NCBI GenBank assembly: GCA_016208495.1
Contig: JACQXX010000056.1
Location: 62,001 to 126,000, forward strand
Origin: Acidobacteriota bacterium
GTDB taxonomy: Bacteria; Acidobacteriota; Blastocatellia; Chloracidobacteriales; Chloracidobacteriaceae
Length of the DNA stretch: 64,000 nt
Direction of reading: 5' to 3'
Both the position numbers and the translations under genes were made by a program. The notes under the pieces are model-generated. The model did not search any database. It was not told the origin of the DNA and worked only from the letters and a program-made list of their open reading frames with translations. Shown here in pieces: positions 34,755-43,964 of the stretch; positions within the stretch are counted from its first letter, which is position 1, and each line of letters begins with the position of its first letter.

Positions 34755-35018
34755 AAGTACTTTGCCTGGTAAAAATTCTGTTGTGGATTGTGGTATACCG
34801 TTCGGGGTTCAGGGTTCAGGGTTTAGGATTCAGGAAAGTACATATTTTTCAATAATTTAACTTTTTACTCATCCAAAAAAAAGCGTTTAATCAGTCCTTT
34901 TTCCGTCACCTGAAATGCAGCGGGTGATTTGACCATGGCGCGCCCTTTTGACACAATAGGAATTCCACTCCGATCTCAGCCTTGCATACCCAGCCCAGCC
35001 TTTCACAGGAAGTGTCCC

Positions 35019-36107
35019 ATGTTCGAGTACTTTCCCGAAAATGAACTTGAGTTTTTGCGTGAGTGTGAGCTCTATGCCAACCTTTCGGAAAGGACGCTCC
35101 AATCAATTTTTAAACGTGGTCGCCTGGTTCAGCTTTCACCTGGGCAGGAATTGTTTCAGGTCGGATCGTCAGCCGACAACTTTTATGTGGTGAAGTCAGG
35201 GATGGTGGAAATTTGCCGGTTGGGTGACAAACCCGATGAGGTGGTGACGGTGGCTTTTTTGGGGCGTGGCGATTCAATCGGTGAACTTACGATGTTGACC
35301 GGGACTGACCACGCGGTGCTGGCTCGGGCGCCAGAAGGTGGCGAAGTGTTTGAAGTCCCTCGGCGCAATTTCCGAACTATGCTTGAAGCCTACCCGGAGT
35401 TTGCCATTCACCTCTGCAATACCTTTGCGGAACGGCTGGAATCTTCGGTCAAGAATGAAAGCGGCACCCGGAACCGGCAGTTCCACGGGCATTTAAAGTA
35501 TTTTGACCTCGCCACCGTTATCCAAACGATTGTGGTGTCGCGCATGACCGGGCGACTGGTTGTGACGGATGATTTTGGAAATGCCTACTCGGAAATATAT
35601 TTTGACGCTGGTGATCCTTCGTGCGCCAAAATCGGCCATTTATCTGGGCCAGAAGCCTTTAATCAGCTTTTTCAACCACCACCGGTTGAAGGAACATTTG
35701 ATTTTAAGAGCGGAGAACGTCCACCCAGGGAATTATTGGGCTTGTTTGAAGGCTGCCCTCCAGGGATGAATATGCTGATGGACGCGATCCGGATGCAGGA
35801 TGAACTCGATAATTTCCGCCCGCAGATTGATCTTGAATCAATCTACCAGCCCCAACAAACCGAACTGATCTGGGAAGGCGAAGAACGCTATCTGGTCCTG
35901 GCCAATGACATCTGGTATCGCCTGCACGCCGAACAGCCAACGGTGGTCCAGCTCCTGCAGGAAGTTCCGTCGTGCCATTATGGAGTCTATTATGTTTTGG
36001 CCACGATGAAACAGGCTGGGCTGATCGTCTCATCCATGGACACCGGGTTATGGCAGAAAGTTGATTCGGCGGAGGGTTGGGGTTTGCTCGATGACGACGA
36101 TGTCTGA
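35019..36107 (+). CDS. Cyclic nucleotide-binding domain - DUF4388 protein
   Basis: 362-residue cytosolic signalling protein. Residues about 18-140 are a cNMP-binding (Crp-like) fold: LVQLSPGQELFQVGSSADNFYVV, FLGRGDSIGELTMLTGTDHA (the phosphate cassette position, with GE but no following Arg-Ser at the usual place), and LEAYPEFAIHL. A DUF4388/PATAN-like domain follows (FHGHLKYFDLATVIQTI, SRMTGRLVVTD, IYFDAGDPSCAKIGHLSGPEAF). No DNA-binding domain is seen, so it probably relays a signal by protein contact. The ATG at 35019 has AGGAAG 6 nt before it; a longer frame from 34929 lacks support. Confidence 0.85.
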   Translation: MFEYFPENELEFLRECELYANLSERTLQSIFKRGRLVQLSPGQELFQVGSSADNFYVVKSGMVEICRLGDKPDEVVTVAFLGRGDSIGELTMLTGTDHAVLARAPEGGEVFEVPRRNFRTMLEAYPEFAIHLCNTFAERLESSVKNESGTRNRQFHGHLKYFDLATVIQTIVVSRMTGRLVVTDDFGNAYSEIYFDAGDPSCAKIGHLSGPEAFNQLFQPPPVEGTFDFKSGERPPRELLGLFEGCPPGMNMLMDAIRMQDELDNFRPQIDLESIYQPQQTELIWEGEERYLVLANDIWYRLHAEQPTVVQLLQEVPSCHYGVYYVLATMKQAGLIVSSMDTGLWQKVDSAEGWGLLDDDDV

Positions 36108-36330
36108 TTCCAGTCTCAAAACAGCTCAGATCGAGGTTTCCATTTGAAACAACCCAATGTTTCAGGTACTGGGTTTAACTTCTCGCTTCTCGCTCCTCGT
36201 CCCTCACTTTTCCATTTTGCTATTTTGCGTGAGGGGTCTTGTGGTAGAGTCGGCAAGTGCAATCCCTTGTTTTTTCGTTTCAGCACCCATTTTTGATCGA
36301 ACCAAGCATATTTTAGGAGGATGTTTACCC

Positions 36331-36735
36331 ATGGCCGAAGATTCAGCCTCAACCAAACTTACCTTTTTTCTGGTCGGTGCCGGAATCGGCGCCGTCGTCG
36401 CGCTGCTGTTTGCGCCAAAATCAGGCCGTGAACTCCGCGGCGACATTGCTGATGCCAGCAAGCGTAGCGTCGAATATACCCGGGACAATGCCCGTCGGCT
36501 TGGTAGCAAGGCATCTGAATTGTATGAAACCGGGCGTGAGAAAGCCACTCACCTCAATGAACAGGTCAAAGAACGAACTTCCGGTTTGATTGGTGCCGGG
36601 CGCGAGCGGGTTGAAGAACAACGCCAACGTCTGGCGGCGGCGATTGATGCCGGCAAACGTGCCTATCAGGACAAAAAAGCCGAAGTCCAGGCGCTCGAAG
36701 CAGCACTGGAGGAAGCTGAACCAGAAGAAGTATAA
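36331..36735 (+). CDS. YtxH-domain small membrane protein
   Basis: 134-residue protein. A single membrane segment (about residues 10-27: FFLVGAGIGAVVALLFAP) is followed by KSGRELRGDI, the YtxH family motif, and then a charged helical tail (about 35-134) with heptad character. YtxH proteins are stress-linked in Bacillus; the molecular role is unknown. AGGAGG lies 10 nt before the ATG, a strong site that decides the start. A terminator follows, and a coiled-coil membrane protein gene comes next. The pair resembles the YtxH/YtxG-like arrangement of other bacteria. Confidence 0.85.
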   Translation: MAEDSASTKLTFFLVGAGIGAVVALLFAPKSGRELRGDIADASKRSVEYTRDNARRLGSKASELYETGREKATHLNEQVKERTSGLIGAGRERVEEQRQRLAAAIDAGKRAYQDKKAEVQALEAALEEAEPEEV

Positions 36736-36777
36736 CCCCCACGTTTTCATCACGTTGTGTTTGACAACTTAGCCGAG

Positions 36778-36816
36778 AGGAGGCATTGGAGCCAGGGCTC
36801 CTGGGCCTCCTTTTTT
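36778..36816 (+). terminator. Intrinsic terminator after the YtxH gene
   Basis: AGGAGGC (36778-36784) pairs with GCCTCCT (36805-36811); an inner GGAGCC/GGCTCC stem extends it; a T-run follows. Confidence 0.9.
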
Positions 36817-36865
36817 CTTCACCTACTCACAGTGACTTAAGGTTGAGTAAACGGGTGTCATTGAT

Positions 36866-37525
36866 ATGGAACTCTTGACATATGGAATTCTGGCGATTGC
36901 CGGCCTTCAGCTCTTTATCTTAATCGGCATGCTGGTTGCCCTGATGAAAGTAGCAACGATTATCCAGAGCTTACATGGCCAAACCGAACCGCTTATCGCT
37001 CAAACACGCACGACGGTTGAGAGTCTCAAGCCATTGCTGGAAAACTTAAATGCAACGGTCATTGAAACCAAACCCCTGGTTGAGCAGGCTCGGGCTTCGG
37101 TGATGGCGGTGACTCCGGTTCTGGAGCAAACCCAGCAGATCCTGGCGACCACCAACGAAACCACACTCCTGGCCAAACAAGCCGTGACCACGCTCAAAAC
37201 CGAAGCCGAAGCCTGCATGGCGGCAGTCACCACAACCACACGCGAAATCACCCGGATGACCGAGGAAGAAGCCCGTGAAATCCGTGATTTGGTTCAGGAG
37301 ACGACGGACAAGATCCATCTTCAGATTGAACGCTTTGACCGGGTGGCCTCGCGGACGGCCTTGCGCATTGACGACACAGCGGGTCTGGTCCAGCGCGATG
37401 TGCTCAAGCCAATCAGCGAAATTACGGCGGTTCTGGCCGCGACCAAGGGCTTTCTGGAGGTTCTGTTTGCCGAAGAACGCAAGCAAATTGACCAGGCTTA
37501 TCAGGATGAAGAGATGTTTATTTGA
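36866..37525 (+). CDS. Membrane-anchored coiled-coil protein (DUF948-like)
   Basis: 219-residue protein with one N-terminal membrane helix (about residues 5-28) and then almost entirely amphipathic helix rich in Thr, Glu, Gln, with repeated phrases ESLKPLLENL, ETKPLVEQ, MAVTPVLEQ. The layout resembles DUF948/YtxG-like general stress proteins that sit beside YtxH proteins. It probably forms a membrane-tethered coiled coil. No catalytic residues are seen. It stands 130 bp after the YtxH gene, beyond a terminator, so may have its own promoter. Confidence 0.75.
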   Translation: MELLTYGILAIAGLQLFILIGMLVALMKVATIIQSLHGQTEPLIAQTRTTVESLKPLLENLNATVIETKPLVEQARASVMAVTPVLEQTQQILATTNETTLLAKQAVTTLKTEAEACMAAVTTTTREITRMTEEEAREIRDLVQETTDKIHLQIERFDRVASRTALRIDDTAGLVQRDVLKPISEITAVLAATKGFLEVLFAEERKQIDQAYQDEEMFI

Positions 37526-37556
37526 GCGCCTACCCGATGGTCAAACCCTCATCCAA

Positions 37557-37598
37557 CGAAGCGGTCAGCCTGAAGTGTGTTGAGGCTGACCGCTTTCG
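37557..37598 (+). terminator. Hairpin after the coiled-coil gene, terminator-like
   Basis: AAGCGGTCAGCCT and AGGCTGACCGCTT form a 13-bp stem with an 11-nt loop. The downstream tail is CGTGTCTG rather than a U-run, so termination would need Rho or is weak. Confidence 0.6.
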
Positions 37599-37642
37599 TG
37601 TCTGTCTCTGAAAAAATTGAATTGCAAAGCGAGTAAATTTTT

Positions 37643-39082
37643 ATGAACTCAATTCCTTTCTTTCCCCGGCTAAGTCGTTGGGTTGCAAGTATCTTTAGTC
37701 TATTTCTGATCCTTGGGCCAGGGGTGAGTATCTGGGGCGCCGAGAAAAGGCGGGCCGTTGAAACGGTTGATATCATTTTGCGTGGCGGCCAGGTGGTGAC
37801 CATGGACGCCGAACACCACGTGTATGCGAACGGGCTGGTTGCCATCAAAGGCGACAAAATCGTGGCGGTGGGTGATGCCAAAGAGCTTGGGGCGCGCTAT
37901 CGGGCCAAAACGCTGATTGATGCCACTGGCAAAGCCGTAATTCCCGGCCTGATCAATACTCATACCCACGTGCCGATGTCCCTGTTCCGGGGTGTGGCCG
38001 ATGACTTGTTACTCCAGGACTGGTTGCAGAATTTTATCTTCCCGGCAGAAGCTAAAAATGTGACGGCGGAGTTTGTCCGTGCCGGAACACGGCTTGGCTG
38101 TCTGGAAATGATTCTGGGCGGTACAACCTGCTTTGTGGATATGTACTATTTTGAAGACCACATTGCCGATGAAACCCACAAGGCCGGGATGCGTGCCGTT
38201 TTGGGCGAAACGGTGCTCGATTTTCCAGTGCCGGACGCCAAAACTCCGCAGGATGGGCTGAAATACGCCGAAGCCTTCATCAAGAAATACAAAGGGAACC
38301 CGCTGATTACACCAGCCATCGCACCGCACGCCCCCTATACCTGTTCACCGGATTTACTCAAAGCCGCGAAAGCACTGTCTGACCGCTACGAAGTGCCGCT
38401 CGTAACCCACCTGGCCGAAGACTATAGCGAAGTTGATATCATCAAGGGTCGCTACCAGGCCCGCCCGGTCGAACACGTCGAGAAAATGGGACTGCTTGGG
38501 CCCCGCGTGATTGCCGCCCACGTGATCCAGGTAACCCCGGAAGAAATCCAGATTCTCAAAAACCACGGCGTTGGCGTGGCACACAATCCCCAGAGCAATA
38601 TGAAACTGGCCGCCGGGGTGTCACCCGTGCCAGATATGTTAAAGGCTGGCCTCGGGGTTGGCCTCGGAACCGATGGGGCGGCGTCAAACAACGACCTGAA
38701 TATGTTTGAAGAAATTGACACGGCAGCCAAACTTCACAAGGAATTTTCCCGCAACCCAACCGTGGTTTCGGCCCGCGAGGCGCTGGAAATGGCAACCATT
38801 GGCGGCGCCCGGGCCATTCATCAGGAAGACCGGATTGGTTCGATTGAAACGGGCAAGCTGGCGGACCTGATTGTGGTGAATCTGGATACCCCACACCAGT
38901 GGCCGGTGTATAATCTCTATTCGACACTGGTCTATGCCACCAAGGCGTCTGACGTCGAAACCTCGATCATCAATGGAAAAATCGTGATGCGCGACCGCAA
39001 AGTGCTCACACTCAATCCAGTTGCCATTCGCAAAGAAGCCCTGCTCTATCGCACGCGCATTCTGGAAAGCCTGAAGAAATAG
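37643..39082 (+). CDS. Exported amidohydrolase, SAH/MTA-deaminase-like
   Basis: 479-residue amidohydrolase with a signal peptide (about residues 1-32, IFSLFLILGPGVSIWGA), so it should act outside the cytoplasm. Metal site: NTHTHVPMSLFRG (HxH), IAPHAPYTCS (His), VTHLAED and GTDGAASNNDLNMFEE (Asp). The sequence after GTDG and the ASNN motif match the adenosylhomocysteine/methylthioadenosine deaminase group (COG0402). A secreted version of this family is unusual. A cytosolic paralogue is at 29221-30570. A heptamer spacer and the SpoVR gene follow. Confidence 0.88.
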   Translation: MNSIPFFPRLSRWVASIFSLFLILGPGVSIWGAEKRRAVETVDIILRGGQVVTMDAEHHVYANGLVAIKGDKIVAVGDAKELGARYRAKTLIDATGKAVIPGLINTHTHVPMSLFRGVADDLLLQDWLQNFIFPAEAKNVTAEFVRAGTRLGCLEMILGGTTCFVDMYYFEDHIADETHKAGMRAVLGETVLDFPVPDAKTPQDGLKYAEAFIKKYKGNPLITPAIAPHAPYTCSPDLLKAAKALSDRYEVPLVTHLAEDYSEVDIIKGRYQARPVEHVEKMGLLGPRVIAAHVIQVTPEEIQILKNHGVGVAHNPQSNMKLAAGVSPVPDMLKAGLGVGLGTDGAASNNDLNMFEEIDTAAKLHKEFSRNPTVVSAREALEMATIGGARAIHQEDRIGSIETGKLADLIVVNLDTPHQWPVYNLYSTLVYATKASDVETSIINGKIVMRDRKVLTLNPVAIRKEALLYRTRILESLKK

Positions 39083-39084
39083 GG

Positions 39085-39272
39085 CGGAAGAAAGCAGAAT
39101 AAAGAATGAAGAATGAAGAAATTATTTGGTAGCTGATCCCTTGTTCTTAGCCCTTAGAAGCCGGTACCTTCGAAAAATCAAAAACCAGTACTTGAGAACG
39201 AACTGCCCGGTACGAAGCACCCATCACCAACCCATTTTCTTCATTCTTCATTTTCAATTCTTCATTCTCCAG
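39085..39272. repeat. Degenerate heptamer hairpin before the SpoVR gene
   Basis: GAATGAA units on the left and TTCTTCATT/TCAATTC units on the right, with a divergent core (GTTCTTAGCCCTTAGAAG...CTTCGAAAAATC). AGAGG just before 39287 is the SpoVR ribosome site. Confidence 0.75.
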
Positions 39273-39286
39273 AAAGAGGTTACCCA

Positions 39287-41908
39287 ATGGATCGTGAAAT
39301 CAAGGAACTTGAAAAAGCGCTCGAACAGATTTGGGATATCGCGCTGAAGTTTGGACTTGATCCATTTCCAGTGCATTTTGAGATTGTGCCGGCTACCGTG
39401 ATGTATGAAATCGGGTCCTATGCCCTGCCTGGTCGGTACTCACACTGGACATTTGGGAAAGCCTATCATCGGATGAAAATGATGTATGACCTTGGACTGT
39501 CACGTATTTACGAGGTTGTCATCAATACGAATCCTTCCTACGGCTTCTTACTCGAAACCAACTCCCTGACCCAAAATAAGCTCGTCATTGCCCATGTGCT
39601 CGGTCACGTTGATTTCTTTAAAAACAACGCCTATTTCTCACGTACCAACCGCCGGATGGTTGACGAAGTTGGTGTCCATTCGTCGCGCATCAACGAGTAT
39701 GAATTCACCTATGGCCGTAAGACCGTCGAAGAGTTCCTGGATGCGGTCTTGTCAATTGAAGAACACGTTGACCCTGATTTCCTGATCAAAAAAGCCCGGA
39801 ATCAAACCCCGTCAGAACGCCAGAAGAAAGGTGCACGTCAGGGCAAATATGACGATATGTTCACCGATCAGGAGCTGGACCGAAAAACCGAAGCCCCAAA
39901 AATTTATGTGCCCGGTGAACCAGTGCTGCCTGAAAAAGATCTGGTCTGGTTCATTGCCCAATATTCGCCGATCCTTGAACCCTGGCAACGCGATATCATG
40001 AGTATGGTCCACGAAGAAATGTTGTACTTCGTGCCACAGATGCAAACGAAGACATTAAACGAAGGATGGGCATGTTGTACCGGTGACTCTATCTTATTGA
40101 CTGAAAATGGCTTTATCCGGTTTGACCAGCTTTACGAGGATGGGCGAAAAATCCAGGTGGCGAGTGGCAGACAAACCAAACTTTACCCAATCACTGACTT
40201 TCACAAGGAAGAGCAGGTCCCAACAATTCGGATTCGAACCCGTCGTGGTCTGACCATTGAAGGCTCACATCAACATCGAGTACTTCTTTCTGACGGGAGT
40301 TGGGGATTTTTAAAGGACTTGCAGGTGGGCGATCAGATTCCGATTGAATGTGGGGCAAATATCTGGCCGACCAAACCACAGGCGATTCCGTTTCAGGCCG
40401 GACATCCCACTCCCACGCTGGAAGAAGTTGCCGTACTGGCGGGAGTTTCGATCTGGACAGTTCTTCGCCATTTAAAAGGCCGAAGAACACAAAACGCATC
40501 GGGGATTCAGCTTGCATTGCAACAGGCGGCTTACCAGCCAGGACGTGCCGGCAAAGTTCTTCCGACGCGGGTTGCCTTAAAGACCAATCAGGTCCTTGAT
40601 GACCGCCTGGCCTGGGTGCTCGGCTACTTCATCGGAGATGGAAACCGAACAAAATCAGGAATTTGCTTTACCACGGGTGATGAAGAACTGGCGATTCGCC
40701 TGGAACACACCATCCCTGAAGTATGGGGGGTGACACCACTTCGTCACTGGGATCCCACTGAAGTTGGAGGCAGATGGCGCGTGATTGTTCATTCGCGCGA
40801 GCTCCTTACCTGGCTCAACTCGATTGGTATCAATCTGGCGGAAAAAGCACCTCAAAAAAGAATCCCAGATTTGATTTTGCGCTCTCCAAAAAACGTGATA
40901 TCGGCCTTTTTGCGCGGCTATTTCGATGCAGATGCCTATGCGGGGAAACACGGGATCATCCTTTCTTCCTCCAGTCAGAACCTGATCCACCTGGTTCAGG
41001 TCATTTTGCTCAACTATGGCATTCTCTCAACCCAGCAGCCTTGCCAGGATAGTTGCACGCAACTCCATATCAAGGGGGCCTCAGCCAAACGGTTCCTCGA
41101 CGAAATCGGCTTTAGTTTAAGTAGAAAGCAGCAAGGATTAACTGAATATGTCGAATGTCGTCAATGGTTTAGAAAAGAAGACTTTACCGATGAGATCGTT
41201 TCCATCGAACCAGGCTGCGCTGATGTATATGACATCACGGTAGCGACCAAACACGCCTATGTAGCCAACGGGATGGTCCATCACAATTCATTCTGGCATG
41301 CACGGATAATGCGTGAACTTGGTCTGGAAGGTGATGAATACATTGAGTTTGCTGAACTCCATGCCGGTGTTGTTTCACCACATAAAGGACAACTCAATCC
41401 CTATTATCTGGGCTACAAAATCCTCGAAGACATCGAGCGCCGCTGGGACAACCCGACGGCTGAAGAACGTGAAAAATATGGACGCAAAGGCGGCGAAGGG
41501 CGACACAAACTCTTTGAAGTTCGCGAAATGGAAAACGACACATCGCTGCTGCGCAATTATTTGACCGAACAATTAGTCGAAGAACTGGATTTGTATGTTT
41601 ATGAGTTGGTGGATGATGAAGAATGGACCATTACCGAGAAACGTTGGGAACGGGTCCGCGATCAGCTTGTTGCCAGTCGAACCAACTTTGGCTTTCCCTA
41701 CATTGAAGTCACCGATGCCGACTATAACCGCAACCGCGAACTCTATTTGACCCATCGCTTTGAAGGCACTGAACTGGATTTAAAATATGGCCGCAAGGTG
41801 CTCGAATATGTCCAAAAGCTGTGGGGCCGCACGGTGCATCTTGAAACCATGGTGGACAATGAAAGTCTCGTGTTGCACTATGATGGGAAAGAACATGATG
41901 AAGATTGA
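39287..41908 (+). CDS. spoVR: SpoVR family protein interrupted by an intein
   Basis: 873-residue precursor; removal of residues 263-667 leaves a 468-residue SpoVR protein, the normal family size. Extein part 1 contains the family start ([21 protein letters not shown] split by family spacing), [13 protein letters not shown] and [15 protein letters not shown]. The join restores NEGWA+SFWH, the most conserved SpoVR motif. Extein part 2 continues [38 protein letters not shown] and [20 protein letters not shown]. SpoVR is linked to spore cortex formation in Bacillus and is of unclear function in non-sporeformers, where it often travels with PrkA and YhbH/YeaH; neither is visible here. AGAGG precedes the ATG. 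Confidence 0.95.
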   Translation: MDREIKELEKALEQIWDIALKFGLDPFPVHFEIVPATVMYEIGSYALPGRYSHWTFGKAYHRMKMMYDLGLSRIYEVVINTNPSYGFLLETNSLTQNKLVIAHVLGHVDFFKNNAYFSRTNRRMVDEVGVHSSRINEYEFTYGRKTVEEFLDAVLSIEEHVDPDFLIKKARNQTPSERQKKGARQGKYDDMFTDQELDRKTEAPKIYVPGEPVLPEKDLVWFIAQYSPILEPWQRDIMSMVHEEMLYFVPQMQTKTLNEGWACCTGDSILLTENGFIRFDQLYEDGRKIQVASGRQTKLYPITDFHKEEQVPTIRIRTRRGLTIEGSHQHRVLLSDGSWGFLKDLQVGDQIPIECGANIWPTKPQAIPFQAGHPTPTLEEVAVLAGVSIWTVLRHLKGRRTQNASGIQLALQQAAYQPGRAGKVLPTRVALKTNQVLDDRLAWVLGYFIGDGNRTKSGICFTTGDEELAIRLEHTIPEVWGVTPLRHWDPTEVGGRWRVIVHSRELLTWLNSIGINLAEKAPQKRIPDLILRSPKNVISAFLRGYFDADAYAGKHGIILSSSSQNLIHLVQVILLNYGILSTQQPCQDSCTQLHIKGASAKRFLDEIGFSLSRKQQGLTEYVECRQWFRKEDFTDEIVSIEPGCADVYDITVATKHAYVANGMVHHNSFWHARIMRELGLEGDEYIEFAELHAGVVSPHKGQLNPYYLGYKILEDIERRWDNPTAEEREKYGRKGGEGRHKLFEVREMENDTSLLRNYLTEQLVEELDLYVYELVDDEEWTITEKRWERVRDQLVASRTNFGFPYIEVTDADYNRNRELYLTHRFEGTELDLKYGRKVLEYVQKLWGRTVHLETMVDNESLVLHYDGKEHDED
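40073..41287 (+). other. Intein with LAGLIDADG endonuclease and helix-turn-helix, residues 263-667 of the SpoVR precursor
   Basis: 405-residue self-splicing insertion. It begins Cys263 (CCTGDSILL, block A) and ends MVHHN with Ser+1 of the extein (His-Asn penultimate pair, block G). Block B is [16 protein letters not shown] ([TS]xxH), block F is [17 protein letters not shown]. The endonuclease insert has two LAGLIDADG-like motifs, [10 protein letters not shown] (near residue 445) and [10 protein letters not shown] (near 545), with acidic catalytic residues intact. Between block B and the endonuclease is a helix-turn-helix-like segment, [20 protein letters not shown] (about residues 377-399). 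All splicing residues look functional. Confidence 0.95.
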
Positions 41909-41914
41909 TTTCTG

Positions 41915-42106
41915 AGTCAGTAGAACTGAGTCAGTAGTCAGTAGTCAGTAGACAAAACCCGGATCGTTGAATCCGTCGAATTCTTGAAGAGAATTGTTCA
42001 TAACTGACTCAAATAGAACCAAATACACTTGACAAGATCTCTCAAACCCCCAACGCTCGACTACTGACTACTGACTACTGACTACTGACTACTGACTACT
42101 GACTTA
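41915..42106. repeat. AGTCAGT heptamer hairpin with a 107-bp core shared with 61.9 kb
   Basis: GTCAGTA units on the left and TACTGAC units on the right enclose a core (41954-42060) that is about 85% identical to 61865-61970. The core includes CCCGGATCGTTGAATCCG, a small hairpin, and TCAAATAGAACCAAAT. No riboswitch motif is visible between it and thiC. Confidence 0.88.
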
Positions 42107-42167
42107 CCCAATTACCCAACCACAGTTGTACACATGGCATTTAGTTTTAGAACAGGGAGGCACTCTT

Positions 42168-43544
42168 GTGAAAAGAGGTGAATATCAAACGTTGCGAATG
42201 CTTGCCTGCGAGGGCAAGATCACCGAGGATATGATCATGGTGGCCGAGGATGAACGACTGGAGCCAGAGTTCATTCGTCAGGGGCTGGCCAACGGCACAA
42301 TTGTCATTCCAAAAAACATCAACCATGACTTCCGGCCCATCGGCATTGGAAAGGGCTTGCGAACCAAAGTCAACGCCAATATCGGTGCCTCTGGCTATCA
42401 TCAGTTTGTTGAAGAAGAAATCGAAAAACTGCACGTCTCGGTACACTATGGTGCCGATAGCGTGATGGACCTTTCAACTGGGACGGACCTGGATTTGATT
42501 CGCGAAACATTGATTTCGCGCAGTCCCTTGATGCTTGGAACGGTTCCGATTTACCAGGTGGCCTCGGAAGGTTCAATCCTCAAGATGGATCCGGAAGAAT
42601 TGTTTGCCGTCATTGAAAAACAGGCTCAACAGGGCGTGGATTATATGACGGTTCACTGCGGAGTTACCAAGGAAACGGTCAAAAAATTGCGTGGCCACCA
42701 GCGTATCGAAGGCATTGTCAGCCGTGGTGGCTCGCTGCTGGCGGCATATATCGAAGCCACCGGCAAAGAAAATCCACTGTATGAACAATTTGACCGGCTG
42801 TGCGACATCTTTGCCCGCTATGATGTGACCTTCTCGCTCGGTGACGGGTTGCGCCCTGGCGCCACGGGTGATGCGTCTGACCGGGGACAACTGGCAGAAC
42901 TGCTGGTGTTGGGTGAATTAACCGCTCGTGCGCGGGCCAAAGGTTGTCAGGTGATGGTCGAAGGCCCTGGGCACGTGCCGCTCGATCAGGTTCAGGCCAA
43001 TGTCCAGTTGCAAAAGAAGGTTTGCGAAGGCGCACCGTTCTATGTCCTTGGCCCCTTGACGTGTGACGTGGCACCTGGTTATGACCACATTACCGGTGCT
43101 ATCGGCGGGGCGATTGCAGCGGCGGCTGGCACCGATATGCTGTGCTATGTGACACCAGCCGAACACCTCCGCCTGCCAGACCACCAGGATGTCATCGAAG
43201 GCATCATTGCCACCCGCATTGCGGCTCATTCCGGCGATCTGGTCAAGGGCGTCAAAGGTGCCAAAGAATGGAATGACCAGATGTCGCTCTATCGCAAACG
43301 TCTGGATTGGGAAGGGATGTATCGGCTGGCGATGGATCCAGAGAAAGCCCGTCGCTACAAGGAAGAATCCGAAGCGGCTGGCTCGAAGGTTTGTTCAATG
43401 TGCGGCAGCCTGTGTTCGATCAATATTGACAACGCCGCGATTAAAAAATTCTCAGGGAAAGTGCCTGACACATCTGAGAAATTCCTCACGAAAAAACCAG
43501 AGGTTTCTGAAGAAGTCGTGGCTGAAGCGGCGGCTGGCGACTAA
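42168..43544 (+). CDS. thiC: Phosphomethylpyrimidine synthase ThiC
   Basis: 458-residue radical SAM enzyme that rearranges aminoimidazole ribotide to hydroxymethylpyrimidine phosphate in thiamine synthesis. The C-terminal cluster motif CSMCGSLCS (CX2CX4C) and [41 protein letters not shown] with zinc and substrate ligands are present. It is the shorter form lacking the long N-terminal domain of E. coli ThiC; the anaerobic BzaF-type branch cannot be excluded. GTG 42168 is chosen because GGGAGG lies 7 nt upstream; a TTG at 42126 would add residues without a site. No TPP riboswitch is seen upstream. A strong terminator follows. Confidence 0.92.
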   Translation: MKRGEYQTLRMLACEGKITEDMIMVAEDERLEPEFIRQGLANGTIVIPKNINHDFRPIGIGKGLRTKVNANIGASGYHQFVEEEIEKLHVSVHYGADSVMDLSTGTDLDLIRETLISRSPLMLGTVPIYQVASEGSILKMDPEELFAVIEKQAQQGVDYMTVHCGVTKETVKKLRGHQRIEGIVSRGGSLLAAYIEATGKENPLYEQFDRLCDIFARYDVTFSLGDGLRPGATGDASDRGQLAELLVLGELTARARAKGCQVMVEGPGHVPLDQVQANVQLQKKVCEGAPFYVLGPLTCDVAPGYDHITGAIGGAIAAAAGTDMLCYVTPAEHLRLPDHQDVIEGIIATRIAAHSGDLVKGVKGAKEWNDQMSLYRKRLDWEGMYRLAMDPEKARRYKEESEAAGSKVCSMCGSLCSINIDNAAIKKFSGKVPDTSEKFLTKKPEVSEEVVAEAAAGD

Positions 43545-43574
43545 TCAGCTTCCACCGACCAGCTCAAAAAAGAG

Positions 43575-43602
43575 AAGCCCCCGTTCCAACGGGGGCTTTT
43601 TT
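43575..43602 (+). terminator. Intrinsic terminator after thiC
   Basis: AAGCCCCCG and CGGGGGCTT with a 6-nt loop, followed by TTTTTT. Confidence 0.95.
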
Positions 43603-43625
43603 GTCAAAGGGAAAGGAATTCCGCG

Positions 43626-43943
43626 ATGAAAGTGACCATTAAAGAACGAATCACTGGGATTATTCTGGCTTCAACTGACGATCCGTCAAAAGTCGAATCT
43701 TTTGAAGGAAACTGGTACTTTGATCCATCCACAGTGAACCAGGCAGTGTTGCAGGTCACCGACGATCTTTACACCTGCCCGTACAAGGGCACCTGTAACT
43801 GGGTCAGTTTCTCAGGGCAAGGAAAAACAGCGATGCGGATTGCCTGGGTGTATCCCAGCCCAAAACCGGGATATGAAAACATCAAAGGTCGGTTTGCTTT
43901 TTATGGTGGGAACCGTCCCAATACAGTTGAAGAACTCGCCTGA
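43626..43943 (+). CDS. DUF427 domain protein
   Basis: 105-residue single-domain protein of the DUF427 family: VESFEGNWYFDPSTV, LYTCPYKGTCNWVSF and WVYPSPKPGYENIKGRFAFY follow the family's conserved order (beta-rich, with the CPYKG motif). The function is not established. The gene has its own position between the thiC terminator and the convergent reductase gene, and an AAAGGAATTCCGCG segment with GGA 9 nt before the ATG. Confidence 0.92.
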   Translation: MKVTIKERITGIILASTDDPSKVESFEGNWYFDPSTVNQAVLQVTDDLYTCPYKGTCNWVSFSGQGKTAMRIAWVYPSPKPGYENIKGRFAFYGGNRPNTVEELA

Positions 43944-43964
43944 TCGATAAGTCTAAAACTTCGA

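Noticed and set aside
37557-37598. Transposon end or attachment site
   Set aside because: It is a single hairpin with no second copy or flanking duplication; a terminator-like role fits better.
41915-42167. TPP riboswitch upstream of thiC
   Set aside because: I searched for the CTGAGA...ACCTGATCTGG-like blocks and found only heptamers and the repeat core.
42126-42167. Upstream TTG start for ThiC
   Set aside because: The segment has no ribosome site, while GGGAGG stands 7 nt before the GTG at 42168.
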